Below, piece by piece: positions 1-5,235 of a DNA stretch of 6,412 bases (position 1 is its first letter; each line of letters starts with the position of its first letter). This stretch comes from Clostridiaceae bacterium UBA4839 (GTDB lineage: Bacteria > Bacillota > Clostridia > Clostridiales > Caloramatoraceae): NCBI GenBank assembly GCA_002400085.1, contig DHEX01000095.1:1-6412 (forward strand). Reading direction: 5' to 3'. Made by a program: the position numbers and the translations under genes. The notes under the pieces were generated by a model. The model searched no databases and was not told where the DNA came from. It was given only the letters and a program-made list of their open reading frames with translations.

Positions 1-3
1 AAA

Positions 4-10
4 CACCTCC
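4..10 (-). promoter_or_regulatory. Ribosome binding site of a gene starting beyond the left edge
   Basis: On the minus strand this reads GGAGGTG, a near-perfect Shine-Dalgarno sequence, followed by TTT at the window edge. A minus-strand gene probably starts a few bases to the left. It lies just downstream of the hairpin/T-tract at 12-58, so that terminator either separates this gene from the regulator or acts as a leader attenuator. The start codon is not visible, so this is an inference. Confidence 0.5.
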
Positions 11-11
11 A

Positions 12-58
12 AATAAAAATAAAAAATCCTTATGATATAATTTTATCACAAGGATTTT
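12..58 (-). terminator. Rho-independent terminator after the BusR-like gene
   Basis: AAAATCCTT (23-31) pairs with AAGGATTTT (50-58). Beyond one A/C mismatch, TGATA (33-37) pairs with TATCA (44-48), leaving a 6-nt loop. Read on the minus strand the stem runs into a T-rich tract (TTTTTTATTTTTATTT, roughly 27 down to 12). It starts 27 nt after the stop codon of the regulator. The stem is AT-rich, so termination may be partial. Confidence 0.7.
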
Positions 59-84
59 AATTTTACACACTATACAATTGCAAA

Positions 85-711
85 TTACATATTATATAAA
101 AATCTTGATGTCCTTTCATATACATCCTTATTGCCAATTACAACAATAACATCTCCGGAAGTGAAAACATATTCAGGTCCAGGAGATATAAATATTTGGT
201 TTTCTCTTCTATATGCCAGCATTGTTGCACCGGTATTTTGCCAAAACATAATATCTTTTACCCTTTTGCCTAATGATTTGCAGTTTTCTTTTATTTCAAT
301 TTCTATAAGGGTAAATGGAGAAATATTTTTAAATCTATCTATCATATCCATAAACTGATTAAATTTGTCCTCGATCTTATCATCTATTTCCTTTTTTTCA
401 TCCATAAGAGCAATAATCTCATCTTTAACTGTGCTTATATACTCTGTGCTCTTATTTTTTTCTATATATTTCTCAGCTGCTGAAATAGATAGAATTTCGA
501 TTCCGCTCCCTTTGCTTATGCTTACAACTCCTTGATCTTTTAGTAAGGCCAATGCCCTTCTTACAGTTTCTGGAGATACATTATACATACTTGCTAATGT
601 TGATCTTCCGCTTATTTTTTCTTCTAATTTAAATTCTCCCTTTACAATTTTATTTGCAATGTCGAGGGCTATTTTTTGATATATAGATTTTTCATAAGTT
701 GAATTCCTCAT
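85..711 (-). CDS. GntR-type regulator with RCK_C (TrkA-C) domain, BusR-like
   Basis: This 208-residue protein is probably a cytoplasmic transcriptional repressor. Residues 8-73 form a GntR-type winged helix-turn-helix, with the typical run GRSTLASMYNVSPETVRRAL (36-53 region) and a basic wing near KGSG (67-70). Residues 78-128 are charged and helical, likely a coiled-coil linker. Residues 131-208 fit an RCK_C/TrkA-C fold: LIEIEI, then SLGKRVKD, and the closing GDVIVVIG (186-193). Domain order and length match BusR of lactococci and streptococci, which binds c-di-AMP through RCK_C and represses a glycine-betaine importer. That this protein senses c-di-AMP is inferred from architecture. The ATG at 711 has a GGAGG 12 nt upstream (724-728). 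It follows the oxidoreductase gene at 893-2053 on the same strand across a structured 181-nt spacer, and I see no strong sigma-A promoter of its own. No betaine or potassium transporter gene is visible, so the target is unknown. Confidence 0.85.
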   Translation of the reverse strand: MRNSTYEKSIYQKIALDIANKIVKGEFKLEEKISGRSTLASMYNVSPETVRRALALLKDQGVVSISKGSGIEILSISAAEKYIEKNKSTEYISTVKDEIIALMDEKKEIDDKIEDKFNQFMDMIDRFKNISPFTLIEIEIKENCKSLGKRVKDIMFWQNTGATMLAYRRENQIFISPGPEYVFTSGDVIVVIGNKDVYERTSRFLYNM

Positions 712-763
712 GTATATTCCATTCCTCCAATTAAAGTGAATCCTATTAAATTTATCCGATAGC

Positions 764-880
764 TACCATCTGTAATATCCCTGCTTTAAGCAGGACATTA
801 TGGATGGTATATCCCTAGACCGGTTCTTCTAAGGCTCAGGTGGAAAAAGGTATTCCTTAGAAGCAAACTCCACCTGAGTC
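764..880 (-). other. Structured intergenic element with competing stems
   Basis: The spacer between the oxidoreductase and the BusR-like gene is densely structured. Proximal part: CTCAGGTGGA (835-844) is exactly complementary to TCCACCTGAG (869-878, 10 bp), while CTTCTAAGG (826-834) is exactly complementary to CCTTAGAAG (855-863, 9 bp). The two stems interleave, so they are either alternatives or a pseudoknot. Distal part: TACCATC (764-770) pairs with GATGGTA (803-809), enclosing a second hairpin, CCTGCT (780-785) with AGCAGG (789-794). No T-tract follows on either strand, so it is not an ordinary terminator. It could be a cis-acting RNA controlling the regulator, a small RNA, or the remnant end of a transposon (IS605-type ends encode structured RNAs). 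I do not recognise a known riboswitch class. Minus strand is chosen because both flanking genes are transcribed that way. Confidence 0.55.
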
Positions 881-892
881 TAAAAATCACCT

Positions 893-2053
893 TTATCCCA
901 TATACATTATAGTACTTTTGTTTAAATTTTCATCCTCTTCTTTCTCTTTTTCAAAAAATTCTACAGTAGCTCTATATACTGCTCTCATAAAATAGCTGTC
1001 ACTATACTCTGAAAACTTATCTATGCTATTTCTTATAATCGTTTTTATTATTGGAAATAACTGAGCGCCATATAATTTCATACACTCTACGGGGCTCACT
1101 CCAGGCCAAGCATTACAGCCTACAACAGTGTTTCTATTTTTTGTACTTACTTCAGCTGGTATATTTTTATATTCCTCATCATCGGGATAAAAAATAAATT
1201 TATCAAGAGTACCTGTTGGAATACCTTCAATTCCTTTTACATGAATAGGATCAATATCCGTAACATAAGGATCTGCAGATAAATCTAAAATAACTGAATG
1301 GGGCTTTAACTCACCTAAAAGCTCATTATCAATTATATATCTTGTTGGGTCATTCCTATTTGAGGCATCAATTAATAAGTCTGTTTTTCTAAGTATTTTT
1401 GAAAGCTCTTCTCTATCTGACGTAATATTTCTTGGAAGCATGTGTACAACTACTCCCTTGGCATTTATTTGATTCATCTTAGCCATAATCTCACGGCTCC
1501 CATATTTTCCTGATGCCCTTGCAGCCATTGATCCTACCATCCCTATGCCAATAATACTGACATTTATTGCCTCTCTTTTTGCGGAATAAAAATCCTCCAT
1601 AGATTGGGATAATTCTTCAAAAGCATAATGAACTCCTGTAAAGGAAGTACCTCTATAATTAACAACTATCCTTTCCATAGAATCATTTCTAATTGAATCC
1701 AATGATACGCCATATATATTTTTCGATTTTAATCTTTTTATTCTCGTAGGTCTTGTAGAATAGTGAAGCATGCTTATAAGTATACTTCCATCTTTCATAT
1801 AATCAAATTCATAAGATTCAGGGCATCTTAGCACTAAAACAATGTCCTGTTCATAACATTCTTTATTTGAAACAAATCTAATATGGGGGTTTGCTCTTAG
1901 GTATTCATCTTCCGATATTCCCATGCCAGAGCCATAACCGTTTTCTAAATAAATATATGCGTCTTCATCCCTAAGTGTCCTGAAAAAAGATGGTAAAAAG
2001 TCTCTTCTTTCATTTTTTTCCTTGTGCATTCTTGGAAACCCTAAAGTTTTCAT
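893..2053 (-). CDS. Alanine dehydrogenase/PNT-family NAD(P)-dependent oxidoreductase
   Basis: This 386-residue cytoplasmic protein has the two-domain plan of alanine dehydrogenase, transhydrogenase alpha subunit, saccharopine dehydrogenase and N5-(carboxyethyl)ornithine synthase. The N-terminal domain (about 1-150) opens with GFPRMHKEKNERRDFLP, the counterpart of the family's NExRVAL-P start. LRCPES (75-80) matches the substrate-binding KxxP segment, and H97 in SMLHYS matches the conserved active-site histidine. The Rossmann domain (about 160-300) carries GIGMVG (169-174), a classic dinucleotide-binding loop. The expected substrate lysine appears to be arginine (R76), and the rest diverges, so 'alanine dehydrogenase' is probably only a family label; an opine- or saccharopine-like reaction is equally possible. 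The C-terminus (365-380) is a charged EKEKEEDENLNK tail. The ATG at 2053 is served by AAGGGG about 10 nt upstream. It is the first gene after the promoter at 2134-2162 and is followed by the BusR-like gene, probably in one transcript. Substrate and pathway are unknown. Confidence 0.75.
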   Translation of the reverse strand: MKTLGFPRMHKEKNERRDFLPSFFRTLRDEDAYIYLENGYGSGMGISEDEYLRANPHIRFVSNKECYEQDIVLVLRCPESYEFDYMKDGSILISMLHYSTRPTRIKRLKSKNIYGVSLDSIRNDSMERIVVNYRGTSFTGVHYAFEELSQSMEDFYSAKREAINVSIIGIGMVGSMAARASGKYGSREIMAKMNQINAKGVVVHMLPRNITSDREELSKILRKTDLLIDASNRNDPTRYIIDNELLGELKPHSVILDLSADPYVTDIDPIHVKGIEGIPTGTLDKFIFYPDDEEYKNIPAEVSTKNRNTVVGCNAWPGVSPVECMKLYGAQLFPIIKTIIRNSIDKFSEYSDSYFMRAVYRATVEFFEKEKEEDENLNKSTIMYMG

Positions 2054-2090
2054 ATCATACTATCCCCTTTCTTCTATTTATTTACATCAT

Positions 2091-2133
2091 ACAACTTTAA
2101 CTCAACTATAAAGTTGTCACATATCATAACTTT
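2091..2133 (-). promoter_or_regulatory. Candidate operator: three AACTTT half-sites
   Basis: ACAACTTTA (2091-2099) and TAAAGTTGT (2109-2117) form a perfect 9-bp inverted repeat with a 9-nt spacer. A second, overlapping palindrome is CAACT (2103-2107) with AGTTG (2112-2116). A third AACTTT half-site (2128-2133) abuts the -10 box of the promoter at 2134-2162. The set lies around and just after the predicted transcription start, where a bound repressor would block initiation. The BusR-like regulator encoded in the same unit is the natural candidate. As RNA, the 9-bp repeat could instead form a 5' leader hairpin. Confidence 0.45.
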
Positions 2134-2162
2134 ATTATACAATTAAAGCTGTTGCTTTTCAA
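2134..2162 (-). promoter_or_regulatory. Sigma-A promoter for the oxidoreductase gene
   Basis: On the minus strand, TTGAAA (2157-2162) and TATAAT (2134-2139) are separated by exactly 17 bp, close to the vegetative consensus. Transcription would start near 2127, leaving a leader of roughly 70 nt before the ATG at 2053. It probably also transcribes the BusR-like gene. Confidence 0.75.
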
Positions 2163-2214
2163 TGCCTCTTAAAACCATAAGTTCCGACATTTTATTTAAT
2201 ATTAAGGGGATTTT

Positions 2215-2397
2215 GGCTGTTGCAAAATTTCACGATTATGATTATGAAAAACAAAAAACAATGAAGATAAGAAAGGTATATTGAATAAGCATAGTGGTAG
2301 GAAGCGGTCAAGACCGTTCCCTACAGATTGTTTGGCATTTCTTACCTTAGAACTTCTTTGTGAACGGAAAAATGAATAGGGCTATTGTACAACAGCC
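2215..2397. mobile_element. MITE-like element with IS1182-type ends
   Basis: The left end reads GGCTGTTGCAAAATT (from 2215). The right end, read inward on the minus strand, reads GGCTGTTGTACAATA (from 2397). They match at 12 of 15 positions, including the first eight. The GGCTGTTG(C)-type terminus is, from memory, characteristic of IS1182-family transposons. The 183 bp inside has no substantial ORF but does have a strong hairpin at 2297-2324 (12 of 13 pairs possible, including one G-T wobble, arms GTAGGAAGCGGTC and GACCGTTCCCTAC) and flanking arms TAAGAAA/TTTCTTA. I see no clear target duplication. It may be a non-autonomous derivative or a deletion remnant. Together with the terminator at 2437-2476 it accounts for most of the gene-free stretch 2163-2492. 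Confidence 0.5.
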
Positions 2398-2436
2398 CTA
2401 TCAGATAAAGAAGAGTTTAAAGTAGAAAAGCAGCAT

Positions 2437-2476
2437 AAAAAATATCTCCATCCATGAGTGCATGGCTGGAGATATT
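2437..2476 (-). terminator. Rho-independent terminator of the TetR-family gene
   Basis: AATATCTCCA (2441-2450) pairs with TGGAGATATT (2467-2476). After one T/C mismatch, CCATG (2452-2456) pairs with CATGG (2461-2465) around a 4-nt AGTG loop. On the minus strand the stem ends in TTTTTT (2442-2437). It lies 16 nt downstream of the TetR stop codon. Confidence 0.88.
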
Positions 2477-2492
2477 AAAATTATCTATGTGT

Positions 2493-3062
2493 TTAATAAT
2501 GTTGGTTTATTCCATTCATAATAAAGTTGATTACTGTATCTGAAAGCTCATCAAAATTAACATCCTCATGCGTATTATTGTATAAAACCGTAGAAGTAAT
2601 AACGCCAAAAATATTGAATGCAATTACCTCTACATTACATTTCTCAATTAAACCTTTGTCTATAGCTTCTTTTAAATTAATTTCGATTACCTCAAAATAT
2701 TTTTTAAGTGCCTCCCTGAGCTGCAGCTGTCTCTCCTCATCACCCCACATCTGACTTAAAACTGTCCTAAAAAATTCAATATACTTTATTGTCATCTGAA
2801 ACTGAACCTCACAGACAGCAGCTACTTTATCCACAGGATTATCAAGTTTTGCTGTTTTATCATTGATTTCATTTACTATTACAGTCATTCCCTCATCAAT
2901 TACAAACTTAAATATATCTTCCTTACTTTTAAAATGATAATATAGTGTGCCTTTAGCTACTCCTGCAGTTTCTGCTATTTCATCCATAGTTGATTTATGA
3001 AATCCTTTTTTAGAAAAGCATTTTACTGCTGCATCAAAAATTAGTTTTTTTGTTTTATTCAC
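2493..3062 (-). CDS. TetR/AcrR-family transcriptional regulator
   Basis: This 189-residue protein has a standard TetR length. The N-terminal DNA-binding domain (about 6-52) is unmistakable: IFDAAVKCFSKKGFHKSTM, then DEIAETAGVAKGTLYYHFKS (27-46), ending KEDIF. Residues 55-189 are the variable, all-helical ligand-binding and dimerisation region; they name no ligand. The start is a GTG at 3062, chosen because GAGGTG (3068-3073) sits 5 nt upstream. The ATG two bases upstream is out of frame and runs straight into TGA. It is transcribed away from the M23 peptidase gene, with a 229-nt shared intergenic region, and has its own terminator. TetR proteins often repress themselves or a divergent gene, but nothing in the window is an obvious efflux or fatty-acid target, so the regulon is unknown. 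Confidence 0.93.
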   Translation of the reverse strand: MNKTKKLIFDAAVKCFSKKGFHKSTMDEIAETAGVAKGTLYYHFKSKEDIFKFVIDEGMTVIVNEINDKTAKLDNPVDKVAAVCEVQFQMTIKYIEFFRTVLSQMWGDEERQLQLREALKKYFEVIEINLKEAIDKGLIEKCNVEVIAFNIFGVITSTVLYNNTHEDVNFDELSDTVINFIMNGINQHY

Positions 3063-3093
3063 ATTATCACCTCAGACAATTATTAAAATATTC

Positions 3094-3121
3094 ATTATAT
3101 AGATTATTACATAAAGTTCAA
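3094..3121 (-). promoter_or_regulatory. Sigma-A promoter for the TetR gene
   Basis: On the minus strand, TTGAAC (3116-3121) and TATAAT (3094-3099) are 16 bp apart. The start point would be near 3087, about 25 nt before the GTG. A TTGTACAA palindrome (3124-3131) lies just upstream of the -35 box and might be an autoregulatory site, but it is short. Confidence 0.6.
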
Positions 3122-3225
3122 ATTTGTACAATATAGTATAAAGAAAATACATTTTTTTTAATAAAAATAAAACATATATAGAGAGAATTTAAATCTTTAT
3201 GAGTTATCTTCCATATTATTGTAAC

Positions 3226-3254
3226 TTGTGTACAAAATACCATAATGATATAAT
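3226..3254 (+). promoter_or_regulatory. Extended -10 promoter for the M23-bactofilin unit
   Basis: TTGTGT (3226-3231) and TATAAT (3249-3254) are separated by 17 bp. The -10 is preceded by TGA, giving the extended TGnTATAAT form. Transcription would begin near 3261, about 30 nt before the ATG at 3292. Confidence 0.7.
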
Positions 3255-3291
3255 ATAAAACAATAGAATTAATTATTTTGGGGGTGATTAA

Positions 3292-4200
3292 ATGAAATCA
3301 CCAAAAATATATAAAAAGCTAAAAAATTATACAGTAGTTCTTATCCCTGAAAAGAATGGCAAATCAAAATACTTTAATATCTCAAAAAAATTTCTTACAT
3401 ATAGTTTTTGTTCATTATTGATCATTATCGTCCTTTTAACAAGCTTTTTTATTAATTATTCAAATTTAAAGCGAAAAAATCTCAGCTATAAAACTAATAA
3501 TGAGCAACTAAATCAATCGAATTTACAGAAGACTGCTGAAATCCAATCTATGAAAGAAAATATGGATAAGAATAACGAAGAGCTTAAAAATACAGAAAAG
3601 GAGCTTAAAAATAAGCTAAAGGAACTTGATGAATTAGAAGTGCAAATTAAAGAAAAACTAAATAATAAAGGAATTCATATTGAAAGTTCAAATACTATTA
3701 ACTTTGAGCTCAGCAGTTCAGAAGATATAATTAAAACCGCAGATTACAAAATTAGTTCATTAACGTCCTTAGTTAATAATGTTGATAAAAAACTTTACAT
3801 ACAAGCACATAAACCTTCGATTTTACCCTATTATGGTACTATTACAAGTTATTTTGGTGTGAGAAAAAGTCCAACAAGCAGAGGAAGAAGCAGTGAATAT
3901 CATTCAGGGATTGATATAGGCGGTTCTTATGGTGCAGACATAAGATGTGCAGCTGATGGTATAGTTGAATTTGCAGGATGGAACGGTGCTTATGGAAAAC
4001 TTATTATAGTAAACCATGGTAATGGTTATCAAACTCTTTATGGTCATAACTCAAAGCTGTTAGTTAAAAGTGGTCAAAATGTCAGTAAAGGTCAAGTGAT
4101 CAGCAAAATGGGAAGTACAGGAAGGTCTACAGGCTGCCATGTCCACTTTGAAATAAGGCTTAATGGTAATAAAATAAATCCGCTAAAAGTAATAAAGTAG
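3292..4200 (+). CDS. Membrane-anchored coiled-coil M23 (LytM-type) peptidase
   Basis: This 302-residue protein is a zinc metallopeptidase predicted to cleave peptide cross-links in peptidoglycan outside the membrane. Residues 1-33 are basic and cytoplasmic, with the TVVLIPEKNGKSKYFNIS segment often seen before the anchor in clostridial M23 proteins. One membrane helix spans about 34-56. Residues 60-125 are rich in K, E, N and L and fit a coiled coil. The peptidase domain covers about 178-302. Zinc ligands are H204 and D208 (HSGID) and H285, the second histidine of HVH (283-285). H252 (LYGH) and H283 complete the catalytic set, so the enzyme looks active. The ATG follows GGGGGTG (3280-3286) at good spacing. 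The bactofilin gene starts 22 nt downstream with no terminator between, so they are co-transcribed. By analogy with Helicobacter Csd1-CcmA, the bactofilin may position this enzyme. It could also resemble SpoIIQ, but I see no sporulation promoter. Confidence 0.92.
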   Translation: MKSPKIYKKLKNYTVVLIPEKNGKSKYFNISKKFLTYSFCSLLIIIVLLTSFFINYSNLKRKNLSYKTNNEQLNQSNLQKTAEIQSMKENMDKNNEELKNTEKELKNKLKELDELEVQIKEKLNNKGIHIESSNTINFELSSSEDIIKTADYKISSLTSLVNNVDKKLYIQAHKPSILPYYGTITSYFGVRKSPTSRGRSSEYHSGIDIGGSYGADIRCAADGIVEFAGWNGAYGKLIIVNHGNGYQTLYGHNSKLLVKSGQNVSKGQVISKMGSTGRSTGCHVHFEIRLNGNKINPLKVIK

Positions 4201-4222
4201 TAATATTGGGGGGGTGTCATTT

Positions 4223-4633
4223 ATGTTTACATCAAAAAAAACTGTAGAAACATCCAGTGTTGACACAATTATTGGTTCGTCAGCTTCAATAGAAGGAAAC
4301 ATTTCTTTAGAAAATTCAATTAGAATTGATGGAAAGCTTATTGGTGATATTAACTGCAAATCTTCTGTATCAGTAGGAGAAAAAGGCTATGTTAAAGGAG
4401 ATATTTTTGCAGAAAATGTATCAGTATCAGGAATAGTTGAGGGCTGCATAAAATGTTCAGGGCTGCTCGAAATTTCAGCAGGCGGCAAATTAATTGGAGA
4501 TGTAGATGTTTCAAGTATTTCCATAGGGGACGGAGCAATATTTAGAGGAAATTGCTGCATGGAAGTACATAACACAACAGTAAATGAAAATAGCAGTGAA
4601 TCTTCAGATACTGAGGAAGCTCATACCAAATAG
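4223..4633 (+). CDS. Bactofilin (polymer-forming cytoskeletal protein)
   Basis: This 136-residue protein belongs to the bactofilin (DUF583) family, which assembles nucleotide-independent filaments, often on the membrane. The core (about 14-113 of this start) is a series of short beta-helix turns: TIIGSSASIEGNI, IRIDGKLIGDI, VSVGEKGYVKGDI, VSVSGIVEGCI, LEISAGGKLIGDV, ISIGDGAIFRGN. Short polar tails flank it: MFTSKKTVETSSV at the front and a Ser/Glu-rich tail at the end, as usual in the family. I chose the ATG at 4223 because the G-run GGGGGGG (4208-4214) sits 8 nt upstream. A GTG at 4214 would give three more residues but overlaps that ribosome binding site. It is the second gene of the M23 unit and ends at the strong terminator 4646-4710. 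The likely role is a scaffold for localised wall remodelling, inferred from the pairing. Confidence 0.93.
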   Translation: MFTSKKTVETSSVDTIIGSSASIEGNISLENSIRIDGKLIGDINCKSSVSVGEKGYVKGDIFAENVSVSGIVEGCIKCSGLLEISAGGKLIGDVDVSSISIGDGAIFRGNCCMEVHNTTVNENSSESSDTEEAHTK

Positions 4634-4645
4634 TATTAAAATGAA

Positions 4646-4710
4646 CTGCTGCAATTTTTCCATATAAGTTTTTTATAATCATGGGAATTTGCAGCAGCCA
4701 TTTTTTTTTT
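4646..4710 (+). terminator. Strong rho-independent terminator after the bactofilin gene
   Basis: CTGCTGCAA (4646-4654) pairs exactly with TTGCAGCAG (4689-4697). TTCC with GGAA and TATAA with TTATA can extend the stem inward. A run of ten T follows (4701-4710). It closes the M23-bactofilin unit and insulates the gene at 4810. Confidence 0.9.
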
Positions 4711-4731
4711 GCTATTTTTCATTTTAATGTA

Positions 4732-4758
4732 ACTTATTTTGTTTTTTTACATAATTTA
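4732..4758 (+). promoter_or_regulatory. Possible sigma-K (late mother-cell) promoter
   Basis: CATAATTTA (4750-4758) fits the sigma-K -10 consensus CATAnnnTA. An AC at 4732-4733 lies 16 bp upstream, as sigma-K -35 elements do. No good sigma-A pair is evident between the terminator and the gene at 4810. The motif is short and the region AT-rich, so chance is possible. Confidence 0.4.
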
Positions 4759-4809
4759 ATATTAGAAAAAGCAAGTTTATCTAAAATTTATATGAAAGAG
4801 GTGTAATTT

Positions 4810-5052
4810 ATGGACTTTGATGGAGTTGTAACAAATGAATGTGGTCGCAGCCCAGTTAGACAAAATTGCTGCAACAATAATTTATTGTTCCTTTTACTAA
4901 TTCTTTGCTGCTGCTGCAACAATAGCGGCGGTGGAAGCTGCAGCAGAAAACGCCATAACAATTCTTGCTGCGGATTTGGCGGAGAAAACTTTATTTGGCT
5001 TATCCTTCTTCTTTGCTGCTGTGGCAATAACAGATCGTTTGGTGGCTTCTAA
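4810..5052 (+). CDS. Small cysteine-rich hydrophobic protein, function unknown
   Basis: I do not recognise a named family. The 80-residue product has 13 cysteines (11, 20, 21, 33-36, 44, 53, 54, 69-71). It is built of two similar modules: CCNNNLLFLLLILCCCCNN (20-38) and CCGFGGENFIWLILLLCCC (53-71), followed by GNN. Each has a hydrophobic stretch of about 8 residues bracketed by cysteine clusters, too short for a standard membrane span unless the cysteines are included. A Gly/Ser/Arg/His linker joins them and the tail is RSFGGF. The ATG has a good GAAAGAGGTG site (from 4795) and I prefer it to any later start. It is monocistronic after the terminator at 4646-4710. Cysteine density plus a sigma-K-like promoter suggest a cross-linked spore-coat protein; a metal-binding or small membrane protein is also possible. 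An opposite-strand frame overlaps it, but this strand has the ribosome binding site. Confidence 0.75.
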   Translation: MDFDGVVTNECGRSPVRQNCCNNNLLFLLLILCCCCNNSGGGSCSRKRHNNSCCGFGGENFIWLILLLCCCGNNRSFGGF

Positions 5053-5161
5053 AAATACTCTACCCATAAATGGGGCTGATTAAATTTAATTCCATCTAAC
5101 TTTGATAATTCTATTTTTATAATACCAATATTCTTTAAAATATGGATGCTGCAGCTGTTAA

Positions 5162-5205
5162 GTGCTCCTGCAAGGAACACATGGGGATGACAGCCCTGTC
5201 CCCAT
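5162..5205 (+). other. Two abutting hairpins in the leader of the Asn-rich gene
   Basis: GTGCTCC (5162-5168) pairs with GGAACAC (5174-5180) with one C/A mismatch. Immediately adjacent, ATGGGGA (5181-5187) pairs with TCCCCAT (5199-5205), and an internal GACAG/CTGTC gives an alternative inner stem. No T-tract follows, so it is not a standard terminator. It ends 16 nt before the GAGGTG ribosome binding site (5221-5226). It may be a leader RNA element, an mRNA-stabilising structure or a small repeat. A TATAAT (5118-5123) lies upstream without a convincing -35. Confidence 0.45.
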
Positions 5206-5235
5206 ACATATAAATTCTTAGAGGTGAAAAAATTA

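Noticed and set aside
764..880. Known riboswitch or T-box in the spacer upstream of the BusR-like gene
   Set aside because: I could not match conserved cores of the classes I know (ydaO, c-di-GMP, T-box, purine, SAM, fluoride), so no class is assigned.
2376..2401. ATAGGGCT...AGCCCTAT hairpin as a terminator
   Set aside because: No T-tract follows on either strand; it is better explained as the right end of the MITE-like element.
3124..3131. TTGTACAA as a TetR operator
   Set aside because: It is only an 8-bp palindrome and not clearly repeated at the divergent promoter; mentioned only as a possibility.
4214..4222. GTG start for the bactofilin gene three codons upstream of the ATG
   Set aside because: It overlaps the G-run that must serve as the ribosome binding site; the ATG at 4223 has correct spacing.
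4788..5027. Minus-strand reading frame rich in Gln and Leu opposite the Cys-rich gene
   Set aside because: It is the shadow of the Cys codons on the other strand and lacks a ribosome binding site.
5062..5075. CCCAT-AA-ATGGG as a terminator of the Cys-rich gene
   Set aside because: The loop is too small, the stem is short and no T-tract follows.
5224..5235. GTG start for the Asn-rich gene four codons upstream of the ATG
   Set aside because: It lies inside the AGAGGTG ribosome binding site; the ATG at 5236 is better placed.
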